59,866 nucleotides of DNA from Nakamurella silvestris (GTDB lineage Bacteria > Actinomycetota > Actinomycetes > Mycobacteriales > Nakamurellaceae). Positions 18,004-27,055 of the stretch are shown here, piece by piece (the first letter of the stretch is position 1; each line of letters starts with the position of its first letter). Where the stretch lies: positions 1-59,866 of the forward strand of contig QXCQ01000189.1 of assembly GCA_003576535.1 (NCBI GenBank), given 5' to 3'. A program made the translations under genes and the position numbers. Below the pieces are notes generated by a model, which worked only from the letters and a program-made list of their open reading frames with translations, made no database searches and was not told the origin of the DNA.

Positions 18004-21000
18004 TCACAGCGGTACGGCAGGGCCCTCGGCCACCGTGACCGGCCCATCCTTGCCGGAAGCAGGGCTTACGGCCGAGCCGTAGAGGGCGGCGTAGGCACCC
18101 CCCGCGGAGATTAAATCCTTGTGACGTCCGCTCTCGGCGATGCGTCCGTCGGACATCACGATGATCCGGTCGGCCCGTGCGGCGGTGGTGAGCCGGTGGG
18201 CGACGACCACCGTGGTGCGCCCCTTCGCGAGCCGATCGGTGGCATCCAGGACCGCCGCCTCGGCCGCCGGGTCCAGGGCAGCGGTGGCCTCGTCCAGCAG
18301 CAGCAGATCCGGGTCCACCAGCTCCGCCCGGGCCAGGGCGATCAGCTGCCGCTGTCCGGCGGAGAGGTTCCGGCCACGATCGGAGACCTGATGGCCGAAA
18401 CCGCCCGGGAATCGGGCGATGACGGGCAGGGCGCCGACCGATCGAGCGGCGTGTTCGACCTCCGCCGGGGAGGCGTCGGGGCGGCCGTAGGCGATGTTGT
18501 CCCGGATCGAGCCCGCGAACAGATGGGCCTCCTGGGGGACGACACCGAGGCGCTGCCGGAACTGCTGCAGATCCAGGGTGCGGATGTCGCGTCCGTCGAC
18601 GGCGATCGCCCCGGAGGAGACGTCGTAGAACCGGGCGATCAGTTTGACCAGGGTGGACTTGCCGGCACCGGTGGCCCCGACGACGGCGACGGTCTCGCCG
18701 GGGGCGATCGTCAGCGAGACGTCGTCGACGGCGGGAATCTCGGTGTCGGGATAGCGGAAGACCGCGTGCTCGGCCGACACCCGGCCGGTGAGTCGGCCCA
18801 CCGGCAGCGGGTCGACGGCTTCGGGGGTGCTCACCGGTGTGGCCAGGAGCTGGCCGATCCTGGTCAGACCGATCCGGGCCTGCTGGTAGCCGTCGAAGGC
18901 CTGGGAGAGCTGCTGGATGGGGGAGAAGAAGGAGTCGAGGTAGAGGACGAAGGCCAGCAGCGTGCCGACGGACAGGGTGCCGCCGACCACCCGTCCGGCC
19001 CCGACCCCCAGCACCAGCGCCGCAGCCAGCTCCGAGAGCAGGGCCACGAACGGGAAGTAGATGGAGATCGCGGTCTGGGCGCGCATCCGGGAGCGCCGGT
19101 AGTCGTCGCTGCGGGCGGCGAAGGCCCCGGCGTTGTCCCGTCCGACCGACTGGGTGACCCGGAGTCCGGCGACGTTCTCGGCCAGGTCGGCGTTGACGAT
19201 GGCCACCTTCTCCCTGGCCTGGCTGTACGCCTGGTAGGAGAACCGCCGGAAGATCACCGTGGCGATGATGAGGACCGGCAGTGTGGCCAGGGCCAGCAAG
19301 GCCAGCGAGAAATCCATCACCACCAGCACGATCGCGATCCCGGCGAAGGTGAACAGGGAGACGACGGAGGTGATCAGCCCGGTCTGCAGGAAGGAGGACA
19401 GGGCGTCGACATCGGTGGTCATCCGGGTCATGATCCGACCCGTCATCTGCCCCTCGTAGTAGTCCAGGCCCAGGCGCTGGAGATGGGCGAAGGAGCGCAC
19501 CCGCAAGGTGTAGAGCACGGTCTCCCCGGCCCGTCCGGCGGCGACCATCTGCACCTTCTGCACGATCAGGTCCACCGCCGCGACGGCCAGTGCCGCCCCG
19601 GAGGTCCACCAGATGACCGACAGGGTTCCCTGCTGGACACCGCCGTCCACCCCGACCTTCACCAGCAGCGGCATGGCCAGTCCCAGGCCGGCGTCCACCG
19701 CCACCAGGGCCAGGGCGATGACCATCAACGGTCGGACCGATCGGATCACCTTCCAGAACCGGAAGGGTGCACCCTCGTCCTCCGGTTCGGTCTCCCGGGC
19801 GGGAGGGGGGAGGTCGGTGGCCGGCGGCAGGGCGGCGACCTGGGACATCAGCTCCGGGGTGGCCGAGACCGCGCCGAGGAAGCCGCCCATGTGACCTCCT
19901 CCTCGCCCGCCCGCGCCACGAGGGCCGATCTGTTCGGAACGAGCTGCGGCGATCCGGGCACTGCGGTCGACCGGCGTGCTGTCCTCGTGCTCCCACAAGG
20001 CGGGAGTGATCCCGTCGGCGGCGGGTTCGGCGACCGGACGGGCAGCCGCCTGATCGATCAGTTCCGCGTAGAGGTCGTTGCCGGCGAGGAGTTCCTCGTG
20101 GGTGCCGACGGCGACCACCCGGCCGCCGTCGACCACCGCGATCCGGTCGGCCAGGTCGAGGGTGGACCGGCGGTGAGCGATCAGGATGGTGGTGCGATCG
20201 GCCGTCACCGCCGCGAGGGTGTCGTGGATCGCCGCCTCCGTGGCCGGGTCGACCGCACTCGTCGCATCGTCCAGGATCAGCACCCGCGGACCGGCCAGCA
20301 GGGCCCGGGCCAGGGCGATGCGCTGACGTTGGCCGCCGGAGAGGGTGAGCCCGCGTTCCCCGATGACGGTGTCGTACCCGTCGGGGAGCCTGCGGATGAA
20401 GGTGTCGGCCTCGGCGGCCACGGCGGCGGCGTGGATCTGGGCCGCGGAGGCACCCGGCTGCCCGTAGGCGATGTTGGCCGAGATGCTGTCCGAGAAGAGG
20501 AAGGCCTCCTCGAAGACCACCCCGATGGTGTGCCGCAGGTCGTTCATTCCCAGCTGTCGGACGTCGACCCCACCGACCTCGACCGCACCCGACTGCACGT
20601 CGTAGAACCGGGGCAGCAGCAGGGAGATGGTGGACTTGCCCGATCCCGAGGGACCGACCAGGGCCACCGTCTCGCCCGGGCGTACCTCGAGGTCGAACCC
20701 GCGCAGCACCGGCTCCTCGGCGAGGTAGCCGAAGTCGACCCCGGTGAGCCGCACCCCGATCGGGCCGTCCGGGACCGGTTGCGGATCCGCCGGGTCCACC
20801 ACGGCCGACCGGGAGTCGATCACCTCGAACACCCGCTCCACCCCGGCCCGGGCCTGTTGGCCCATGACGAGCAGCATCGCCAGGGTCCGGGTGGGGCCGA
20901 CGATCTGCGCCAGGTAGGCGGAGAAGGCCACGAAGGTGCCGATCGAGATCGAACCGGACCAGGCCAGGTACCCGCCGAGGGCGAGCACCCCGACCTGGCC

Positions 21001-21849
21001 GAGGGCGGTCACCGCGGACAGGGCCGGGGTGAAGGTTGCCGTCAGCCGCACAGCGCGCAGCCGCTGGCTGTACAGGGAGCGGGCGGCGACCTCCAACCGC
21101 CGGGTCTCCCGGGCCTCCTGACCGAACCCCTTCACCACCCGGACGCCGGTGACGTCCTCCTCCACGATCTCGGCCACCTCGGCCGCGGACTGCTGGGCCG
21201 CCCAGGTGGCCGGGAACAGCTTGGTCCTGGTGGCCCGAGTGATCGCGATGACCAGGGGGATGACGGCCAGCGCGATCAGCGTCAGCAACGGTGAGAGCAC
21301 CAGCATGATGCCCAGGGAGATGACGAACAGGATCGCCTGCCCGGCGCTCAGCGGAACCATGGCCAGCAGACCCTGGACCAGCTGCAGGTCGGTGTTCGCC
21401 CGGGAGATCAGTTGGCCGGTGCGCAGTTTGTCCTGGGAGGCGCCGTCCAGCCGTTGCATGGCGGCGAACAGGTCCTGCCGCAGGTCGTGCTGGACGTTCA
21501 GGGAGAGTTTGCCGCCGGCCCAGCGGCGCAGGAACGAGGAGCCGAAGCGGATCACGGCCAGGGCGATCAATGCCCCGATGACCCAGCCGAGGCCGTCGGT
21601 GTTCCCGCTGGTGGCGTCGTCGATGACGATCTTCGTCAGCAGCGGCGTGAGGGCGCCGAGGCCGATCCCGCCGAGGGCGGCGACCGCGGCCAGCAGGGTG
21701 ACACCGCGGTGTTTCCAGCAGGCCGACCAGATCCGCCGGATCCATCCCTGGTGGGCGGGTGCGGCGGACTGGGGCGCTGCCGGATCGGAGGTCCCGGTCT
21801 CGGCGGCCGGAGGTGGCACGTGCTGGGCGGTGGCGGACACGTCGTCCAT
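18004..21849 (-). CDS. Fused heterodimeric-type ABC exporter (TMD-NBD-TMD-NBD)
   Basis: About 1281 aa: two complete ABC half-exporters joined head to tail. Half one has Walker A GPSGSGKST, signature LSGGQRQR and Walker B VLILDDATSAVD; half two has GATGAGKST, LSAGQRQL and LLLLDEATAALD. The Asp in place of the catalytic Glu in NBD1 together with the altered NBD2 signature is the pattern of one degenerate and one canonical ATP site, as in heterodimeric multidrug exporters. ATG 21849 is preceded by GAGGG at good spacing; ATG 21870 is an alternative. A long palindrome at 21896-21950 rules out still earlier starts. Substrate unknown. Confidence 0.9.
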   Translation of the reverse strand: MDDVSATAQHVPPPAAETGTSDPAAPQSAAPAHQGWIRRIWSACWKHRGVTLLAAVAALGGIGLGALTPLLTKIVIDDATSGNTDGLGWVIGALIALAVIRFGSSFLRRWAGGKLSLNVQHDLRQDLFAAMQRLDGASQDKLRTGQLISRANTDLQLVQGLLAMVPLSAGQAILFVISLGIMLVLSPLLTLIALAVIPLVIAITRATRTKLFPATWAAQQSAAEVAEIVEEDVTGVRVVKGFGQEARETRRLEVAARSLYSQRLRAVRLTATFTPALSAVTALGQVGVLALGGYLAWSGSISIGTFVAFSAYLAQIVGPTRTLAMLLVMGQQARAGVERVFEVIDSRSAVVDPADPQPVPDGPIGVRLTGVDFGYLAEEPVLRGFDLEVRPGETVALVGPSGSGKSTISLLLPRFYDVQSGAVEVGGVDVRQLGMNDLRHTIGVVFEEAFLFSDSISANIAYGQPGASAAQIHAAAVAAEADTFIRRLPDGYDTVIGERGLTLSGGQRQRIALARALLAGPRVLILDDATSAVDPATEAAIHDTLAAVTADRTTILIAHRRSTLDLADRIAVVDGGRVVAVGTHEELLAGNDLYAELIDQAAARPVAEPAADGITPALWEHEDSTPVDRSARIAAARSEQIGPRGAGGRGGGHMGGFLGAVSATPELMSQVAALPPATDLPPPARETEPEDEGAPFRFWKVIRSVRPLMVIALALVAVDAGLGLAMPLLVKVGVDGGVQQGTLSVIWWTSGAALAVAAVDLIVQKVQMVAAGRAGETVLYTLRVRSFAHLQRLGLDYYEGQMTGRIMTRMTTDVDALSSFLQTGLITSVVSLFTFAGIAIVLVVMDFSLALLALATLPVLIIATVIFRRFSYQAYSQAREKVAIVNADLAENVAGLRVTQSVGRDNAGAFAARSDDYRRSRMRAQTAISIYFPFVALLSELAAALVLGVGAGRVVGGTLSVGTLLAFVLYLDSFFSPIQQLSQAFDGYQQARIGLTRIGQLLATPVSTPEAVDPLPVGRLTGRVSAEHAVFRYPDTEIPAVDDVSLTIAPGETVAVVGATGAGKSTLVKLIARFYDVSSGAIAVDGRDIRTLDLQQFRQRLGVVPQEAHLFAGSIRDNIAYGRPDASPAEVEHAARSVGALPVIARFPGGFGHQVSDRGRNLSAGQRQLIALARAELVDPDLLLLDEATAALDPAAEAAVLDATDRLAKGRTTVVVAHRLTTAARADRIIVMSDGRIAESGRHKDLISAGGAYAALYGSAVSPASGKDGPVTVAEGPAVPL

Positions 21850-21895
21850 TGTTGCCCTCGGGTCGGACATCCCTGTCCTGCGGCCGCCTGCCGCT

Positions 21896-21950
21896 CCCGC
21901 GAGTGGACCGTGGCACCCCCAAAATTGGGGGGTGGAGGTCCACTCGCGGG
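21896..21950. terminator. Family D palindrome between VOC gene and ABC exporter
   Basis: Arms CCCGCGAGTGGACC and GGTCCACTCGCGGG enclose a second stem CACCCCC/GGGGGGTG. It is 7 bp beyond the VOC gene stop on the minus strand. A close relative lies at 51490-51544. Confidence 0.65.
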
Positions 21951-21956
21951 GAGGTT

Positions 21957-22367
21957 CTAGGAAGTGGCGGTCTGCGAGATCCGGACCATGTTGCCCGACG
22001 GGTCCCGGAAGGCGCAGTCCCGCGGTCCCCACGGCTGGTCCATCGGCTCCTGCAGGACCTCCGCCCCGGTGGCGCGTGCGGTCTCGAAGGTCTTGTCGAC
22101 GTCGTCGGACCGGAAGACGAGCATCGGCAGGACACCCTTGGTGAGGAGTTCCTGCAGAGCGTCCCCGTCGGCCTGGGAACGACCGGCGTGGGGGACCGAG
22201 ATCACGAGCTCGACACCACCGGGGGTGTCGCCGCCGAGGGTGACCCAGCGGTACTCGCCCGAGGCCACGTCATTGCGGACCTGCAGGCCGAGGGCATCGC
22301 GGTAGAAGGCGATCGACTCGTCGACGTCGTTGACGGTGAGGTGGCTGTACTGCAGTGAGATTGTCAT
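21957..22367 (-). CDS. VOC-family (glyoxalase/bleomycin-resistance fold) protein
   Basis: 136-aa single vicinal-oxygen-chelate domain protein: N-terminal LQYSHLTVNDVDESIAFYRDALG and C-terminal CAFRDPSGNMVRISQ are the paired beta-alpha-beta modules. The chemistry cannot be assigned; relatives bind antibiotics or modify small molecules. It starts 10 bp after the AraC-type regulator gene on the same strand, a frequent regulator plus VOC pairing, so the two are probably one transcript. Confidence 0.82.
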   Translation of the reverse strand: MTISLQYSHLTVNDVDESIAFYRDALGLQVRNDVASGEYRWVTLGGDTPGGVELVISVPHAGRSQADGDALQELLTKGVLPMLVFRSDDVDKTFETARATGAEVLQEPMDQPWGPRDCAFRDPSGNMVRISQTATS

Positions 22368-22377
22368 GAACGGGACT

Positions 22378-22818
22378 TTAAGCCGCGGTCACGGCCGACG
22401 CTTCTTCGATCCTGCTCGATGGGTGCCGGGCCGGCCGGGTGGTCGTCCGGGCGACACAGGAGGGCATCGCGTTGACCGCCTCGTGGGGCTGGTTCCGGTA
22501 CGTCGACGGTGTCACACCGACGATCTCGGTGAACCGGGAGCTGAACGATCCGAGGGAGGTGCAGCCCACTTCCATACAGGCGTCGGTCACACTCACCCCG
22601 GCCCGCAGCAGCGCCATGGCGCGCTCGATCCGGCGGGTCATCAGGTAGGCGTACGGGGTCTCGCCGTAGGCCGCTCGGAACTGCCGGGAGAAGTGGGCGG
22701 GGGACATCAGGGCCTTCGCGGCCATCGTGGGGACGTCCAGCGGCCGGGCGTACTCACGATCCATCAGATCCCGGGCACGCCGCAGGTGGGCGAGGTTCTC
22801 CAGCTCCTGCGGGGTCAT
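22378..22818 (-). CDS. Short AraC-family regulator
   Basis: 146 aa consisting almost only of the AraC/XylS double helix-turn-helix domain (about residues 12-110): ARDLMDREYARPLDVPTMA, MSPAHFSRQFRAAYGETPY, and the second HTH VTDACMEVGCTSLGSFSSRF ending GVTPSTYR. There is no ligand-binding domain. Upstream of and probably co-transcribed with the VOC protein gene. Confidence 0.87.
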   Translation of the reverse strand: MTPQELENLAHLRRARDLMDREYARPLDVPTMAAKALMSPAHFSRQFRAAYGETPYAYLMTRRIERAMALLRAGVSVTDACMEVGCTSLGSFSSRFTEIVGVTPSTYRNQPHEAVNAMPSCVARTTTRPARHPSSRIEEASAVTAA

Positions 22819-22840
22819 GGGTCAGACGGTAACACCGCGG

Positions 22841-22880
22841 TGACGGGTGCAGGGCGATCGTGGACCCCCTGCACCCGTCA
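22841..22880. terminator. Terminator-like hairpin behind the DUF4190-like gene
   Basis: Perfect 14-bp arms TGACGGGTGCAGGG and CCCTGCACCCGTCA with a 12-base loop and no U-tract. It lies 16 bp past the stop of the minus-strand gene at 22897. Confidence 0.6.
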
Positions 22881-22896
22881 TGCCATGGCGTCGCGG

Positions 22897-23358
22897 CTAC
22901 CAGCCGCCGGTGCTGAATGCGCTGAAAAGAGCGATGCCGAAGACGACGAGCAAGGCGATGGAGATGATGCCAAGGACCAACCCGGCCATGGCCGAGCTGC
23001 GGTTCGTGGCCAGCCCGTTGTTCGCCCGGCTCAACCCGATCCCGCCGAAGATGATCGCCAGCGTGCCCAGGACGATCGGACCCCACCCGCTGAACGACAA
23101 CACCACCGCGATGATGCCGAGCACCAGTCCGGCCGTGCCCATGCCGTTCTGCGGCGGGTTCGCCGCGGGCGGGTAACCGATGTACGGGTTGGCCGGGTAG
23201 CCGGCCGGTGGGTAGCCGGGCGGCGGATACCCGGGCTGTCCGTACCCGGCACCCGGGTATCCGCCCGGGCCCTGGGGCTGATCGGGGTAACCGTTCGACA
23301 CGGGGTACTGCTGCCCGTCCGGGCCGGTGTACCAGCCGGATCGGTTGTCCTCGGTCAC
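22897..23358 (-). CDS. DUF4190-like membrane protein with Pro/Gly/Tyr-rich N-terminus
   Basis: 153 aa from GTG 23358 (good AGGGGGAAG ribosome-binding site). Residues 1-75 are rich in G, Y and P with several GYP-type repeats, as in many actinobacterial DUF4190 proteins. Two hydrophobic segments follow (GTAGLVLGIIAVVLSF... and SAMAGLVLGIISIALL), separated by a GIGLSRANNGLAT loop. Function unknown; a membrane-associated role is inferred only from the helices. The upstream region overlaps the 5' side of the divergent oxidoreductase gene. Confidence 0.78.
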   Translation of the reverse strand: MTEDNRSGWYTGPDGQQYPVSNGYPDQPQGPGGYPGAGYGQPGYPPPGYPPAGYPANPYIGYPPAANPPQNGMGTAGLVLGIIAVVLSFSGWGPIVLGTLAIIFGGIGLSRANNGLATNRSSAMAGLVLGIISIALLVVFGIALFSAFSTGGW

Positions 23359-23563
23359 GTGCTTCCCCCTGCTGATCGTCGGGCCCCTGGCGGGCCGGGA
23401 TGTCCGGGTGATCTTACGGGCCCCGAACGTACGGCTGGGGATGGGCCGGACCTCACCCGGTCCCCACGCCCGGACGGTGCGGATGGTGAACTGGTCGGGG
23501 ACCACCCGGCGACGAGGCCGGACCCGACATGGCGCGGGCGGTCGGACACCGATGGAGGAGATG

Positions 23564-25159
23564 ATGGGGAGTTCACAGGTGACGAACGGCTCGGGCAGGT
23601 ACGACGTGGTGGTCGCGGGCGGGGGTCACAACGGTGTGGTGGCAGCCATTCTCGCGGCCCAGGCGGGTAAATCGGTGCTGCTGCTGGAACGCGCCGATCA
23701 CCTCGGTGGCGCCTCGGTGGGGGAGCGGGTGTTCCGCGGGCAGGCCGCACGGCTGAGCCGGTACTCCTACCTGGTCAGTCTGTTCCCGGACGAGCTGGTG
23801 CAACGCCTGGGCATCACCTTGCCGTTGGCTTCCCGGGCCGTCTCCTCCTACACCCCGACCCTGCGCGAGGGTGTTCCCTCGGGGCTGCTGGTCGAGCGCC
23901 GACCGACCTCCGTCACGGAGGATTCCTTCCGTGCGCTGACGGGTGGGGACACCGAATGGCAGGCCTGGCAGCAGCTGTACGGGGAGCTGTCGGAGCTGGC
24001 CCAGGTGGTCGCGCCGGCCCTGCTGGGACCGCTCCGCCGACGTTCGGAGGTCCGCCGCGCCGTCATTGACCGGGCCGGCGGCCAGATCTGGGAGGACCTG
24101 GCCGAACGGCCGATCTCGGAGATGATCACGCGCCGGTTCGCCGACGACACGGTCCGTGGGGTGGTCGCCACCGATGCGCTGATCGGCACCTTCACCTCCT
24201 TGGCCGACGAGAGTCTGCTGGCCAATCGGTGTTTCCTCTACCACCTCATCGGCCGGGGGACCGGTGAATGGCATGTGCCGGTGGGCGGGATGGGAGCGCT
24301 GGCCGATGCGTTGACGGCGCGTGCCCGAGCCCTCGGGGTCGAGATCCGTTGTGGTGTCCAGGTCGATCAGGTGGCCGAGTCCGCGAAGGGTGTGTCGATC
24401 GCAGGCACCGGATCCGGTGGGGGCGCCGTCGAGGTCGAGGCCGGTTCCCTGCTCGCCGCGGTGGCACCGGTGATCGTCGACGGCTGGCTGGGTCGGGAGT
24501 CGCCGGGCGCGAAACCCGAAGGGGCCCAGCTGAAGATCAACATGCTGCTGGACCGGTTGCCGAAACTGGCCTCCGGGATCGACCCGGTCACGGTGTTCGA
24601 CGGGACCACCCATCTGGAGGAGGGGTACGAGCAGCTCGAGGCCGCCTACCGCGCCGCCGCCGCCGGTGAGGTCGGTGAGTTCCTGCCGGCGGAGGTCTAC
24701 TGCCATTCGCTGTCGGACCCGTCGATCCTGGACGGTCACCGTGGGCACACCCTGACCCTGTTCGGGCTGCACGCCCCGGCCCGGCTGTTCGCCGAGGACC
24801 CCGCCGGAGCGAAGGCGCGGGTGGCCGCCGCGGCCCTGGCCTCCCTGCAGCGGCACCTGGCCGAACCGCTCGAGGACTGTCTGTCCCGGGACAAGGACGG
24901 CTGGTTGTGTGTCGACATCGCCTCACCGCTGGACGTGGAGTCCTCGGTCGGTATGCCGGGCGGGCACATCTTCCACGGCGACCTGACCTGGCCGTGGCTG
25001 GAGGACGACGAGGAGGCCGGAACCGCGGCCGCCCGTCAGGGGGTGACGGTTCCCGGGACGAGCAGGATCCTGTTGGCGGGCAGCGGATCCCGCCGCGGTG
25101 GTGGGGTGTCCGGTCTGGGTGGTCTCGCCGCGGTGTCGGCCCTGCTCGACGAGGGGTAA
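23564..25159 (+). CDS. CrtI/phytoene-dehydrogenase-like FAD oxidoreductase
   Basis: About 531 aa. The N-terminal dinucleotide-binding fold is clear: DVVVAGGGHNGVVAAILAAQ, then an acidic strand end LLLERADHLGG; the C-terminal FAD motif GSGSRRGGGVSGLGG is near the end. This is the COG1233 family (carotenoid desaturase and related). No other carotenoid gene is present, so the substrate is unknown. ATG 23564 sits 5 bp after a GGAGG; in-frame ATGs at 23552 and 23561 and a GTG at 23579 are alternatives. A hairpin follows at 25169. Confidence 0.8.
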   Translation: MGSSQVTNGSGRYDVVVAGGGHNGVVAAILAAQAGKSVLLLERADHLGGASVGERVFRGQAARLSRYSYLVSLFPDELVQRLGITLPLASRAVSSYTPTLREGVPSGLLVERRPTSVTEDSFRALTGGDTEWQAWQQLYGELSELAQVVAPALLGPLRRRSEVRRAVIDRAGGQIWEDLAERPISEMITRRFADDTVRGVVATDALIGTFTSLADESLLANRCFLYHLIGRGTGEWHVPVGGMGALADALTARARALGVEIRCGVQVDQVAESAKGVSIAGTGSGGGAVEVEAGSLLAAVAPVIVDGWLGRESPGAKPEGAQLKINMLLDRLPKLASGIDPVTVFDGTTHLEEGYEQLEAAYRAAAAGEVGEFLPAEVYCHSLSDPSILDGHRGHTLTLFGLHAPARLFAEDPAGAKARVAAAALASLQRHLAEPLEDCLSRDKDGWLCVDIASPLDVESSVGMPGGHIFHGDLTWPWLEDDEEAGTAAARQGVTVPGTSRILLAGSGSRRGGGVSGLGGLAAVSALLDEG

Positions 25160-25168
25160 CGGCCAGGC

Positions 25169-25206
25169 GCTCCGGTGGGCGAGGGACATCACCTGCCCAC
25201 CGGAGC
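25169..25206. terminator. Terminator-like hairpin behind the FAD oxidoreductase gene
   Basis: Perfect 12-bp arms GCTCCGGTGGGC and GCCCACCGGAGC, 14-base loop, no U-tract, 9 bp after the stop. It separates this gene from the PLP enzyme starting at 25241. Confidence 0.6.
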
Positions 25207-25240
25207 CAGGTCACACCGGGGCGCGTGAAACCATGGATCC

Positions 25241-26461
25241 ATGACTACCTCGGACACCCCCTCGGCCCCGCACCAGACCGCCACGGACGGCCTGGCCCTC
25301 ACCACCCGGGCCGTACACGTGCCCATCCCGGCCAACGTGACGGGCCGACCGGTGTCGGTGCCGATCTACCAGACGACGGTCTTCGCCTTCGACGACACGG
25401 ACGGGATCACCGGGGCCCTGAACGACCCGCGCGGCGAGTTCGGCTACTCCCGGTTCGGCAACCCGACCGTCCGCTCCCTCGAGGAGTCGCTGGCCGGTCT
25501 GGAAGGGGCGTACGCCGCGGTGTCGACCGCCTCCGGGATGGGTGCGATCGCCGTGGCCGTCAGCTCCGCCCTGGTCGCCGGCGACCACATCGTGGTCCAG
25601 CGTTCGATCTACGGCGGCACGGCCGGCCTGTTCAACGATCTCGTCGCCCGGTGGAACATCCGGATCACCGAGGTGGACGGTGACGATCCCGAGGCCCTGC
25701 GTGCCGCGATCGAACCGGGCACGAAACTGCTGTACCTGGAGACGATCTCGAACCCGGTGACGCTGGTCGCCGATATCGCTGCGATGTCGGCCGTCGCCCG
25801 GGAACACGGTGTGCTGACGGTGGTCGACAACACCTTCGCCTCCCCGGTGCTGTGCCGCCCGCTGGAGCTGGGCGCGGATGTGGTCGTCCACTCCACCACC
25901 AAGTACATCGCCGGTCACTCCGACGTCACCGGCGGCATCGCCTGTTTCGCCTCCGAGGAGCAGTTCCGCAAGGCCTGGGCCTACGCGGTGAACGTCGGTG
26001 TCACCACCGACCCGCACGCGGCGTGGCTGACCCTGCGCGGCATCCAGACCCTGAACCTGCGGGTGCGGCAGGCGGCGGCGAACGCCCGCGGTATCGCCGA
26101 GCGGCTCCAGGCCCACCCGGCGGTGTCCAAGGTCAACCACCCCTCGATCGCCACCCACCCGCAGTTCGACCTGGCCGCACGCACCCTGGCCGACTCGGGC
26201 GCGATGCTCTCCTTCGACCTCCCCGGCGGGGCAGAGGCGGCGCGGACCTTCACCTCCTCGGTGTCGTTGATCCAGCTCGCGGCCTCTCTCGGCGGGGTGG
26301 AGACTTTGACCATGCACCCGGCCTCCAGCTCCCATCGCGCCTTCACCCCGGAGGCCCTGGCCGTCGCCGGGATCACCACCGGGACGGTCCGGTTGTCGGT
26401 GGGGATCGAGGATCTCGAGGACATCTGGGCCGACATCGAGAAGGCCCTCTCGGCGCTGTAG
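25241..26461 (+). CDS. Cys/Met-metabolism PLP-dependent enzyme (gamma-synthase/gamma-lyase class)
   Basis: 406-aa fold-type I PLP enzyme of the cystathionine gamma-synthase / methionine gamma-lyase family. PLP lysine is about Lys221 in HSTTKYIAGHSDV; the substrate-site YSRFGNPT, the VVDNTFASP aspartate strand and the C-terminal LAASLGGVETLTMHPASSSH are conserved. Sequence alone does not separate trans-sulfuration from gamma-lyase activity; a lyase is plausible because no other sulfur-assimilation gene is nearby. The cytosine deaminase gene follows after 45 bp. Confidence 0.87.
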   Translation: MTTSDTPSAPHQTATDGLALTTRAVHVPIPANVTGRPVSVPIYQTTVFAFDDTDGITGALNDPRGEFGYSRFGNPTVRSLEESLAGLEGAYAAVSTASGMGAIAVAVSSALVAGDHIVVQRSIYGGTAGLFNDLVARWNIRITEVDGDDPEALRAAIEPGTKLLYLETISNPVTLVADIAAMSAVAREHGVLTVVDNTFASPVLCRPLELGADVVVHSTTKYIAGHSDVTGGIACFASEEQFRKAWAYAVNVGVTTDPHAAWLTLRGIQTLNLRVRQAAANARGIAERLQAHPAVSKVNHPSIATHPQFDLAARTLADSGAMLSFDLPGGAEAARTFTSSVSLIQLAASLGGVETLTMHPASSSHRAFTPEALAVAGITTGTVRLSVGIEDLEDIWADIEKALSAL

Positions 26462-26506
26462 CGCATTCGGCCACCGTCAACGGCGTTCGCACCGGAAAGG
26501 ACCACC

Positions 26507-26989
26507 ATGTCCGAGTACCCAGGATCCGAGCTCTCGCCCGGCACCGTCGCGGAGTACCTCGCGCTGGCGGTGGCCGAGGCGAGGGCCGGACTTGCCGAGG
26601 GCGGTATCCCGATCGGCGCAGCGCTGATCGTCGACGGGAAGGTACTGGCCACCGGGCACAACAAACGGATCCAACTGGGCAGCCCGACGAGGCACGGCGA
26701 GACCGACTGTCTGGAGAATGCCGGCCGGCAGCCGGCGACGGTGTACCAACGTTCCACCATGGTGACGACCCTGTCCCCGTGCGACATGTGCACCGGGGCG
26801 ATCCTGCTCTACAAGATCCCGCGGGTGATCATCGGGGAGAACCAGACCTTCTTCGGCGGCGAGGACTACCTGCGCTCCCGCGGGGTGGAGGTGGTGGTGG
26901 TCGACGACGAGGAGTGCATCCAGCTGATGCGCGATTTCATGGAGGCGAGTCCGTCCCTGTGGAACGAGGACATCGGCGAGGAGGACTGA
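26507..26989 (+). CDS. Fungal-type cytosine deaminase (Fcy1-like)
   Basis: 160-aa zinc deaminase of the CDD fold. Zn ligands His63 and Cys92/Cys95, and catalytic Glu65, are in RHGETDCLEN and TTLSPCDMCTGAI. The C-terminal half (IPRVIIGENQTFF, RGVEVVVVDDEEC, LWNEDIGEED) is strikingly like yeast Fcy1 cytosine deaminase, much more than like tRNA-adenosine or guanine deaminases. It therefore likely turns cytosine into uracil. The usual bacterial enzyme, CodA, is unrelated. A convergent nucleoside hydrolase gene could supply free bases, consistent with pyrimidine salvage. Confidence 0.82.
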   Translation: MSEYPGSELSPGTVAEYLALAVAEARAGLAEGGIPIGAALIVDGKVLATGHNKRIQLGSPTRHGETDCLENAGRQPATVYQRSTMVTTLSPCDMCTGAILLYKIPRVIIGENQTFFGGEDYLRSRGVEVVVVDDEECIQLMRDFMEASPSLWNEDIGEED

Positions 26990-26993
26990 ACCG

Positions 26994-27045
26994 CCGGTGC
27001 CTTTTCTGACGAGACACGCCGCTCCGACGTCAGAAAAGGCACCGG
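26994..27045. terminator. Bidirectional terminator between convergent genes
   Basis: Perfect 17-bp arms CCGGTGCCTTTTCTGAC and GTCAGAAAAGGCACCGG with an 18-base loop. It is placed between the stops of the cytosine deaminase (+) and nucleoside hydrolase (-) genes. Confidence 0.7.
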
Positions 27046-27055
27046 TCGTTGCAGG

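Noticed and set aside
18121-21294. Long plus-strand open frame opposite the ABC exporter
   Set aside because: Low-complexity, Gly/Asp/Arg-rich shadow of a gene with full Walker and signature motifs on the minus strand.
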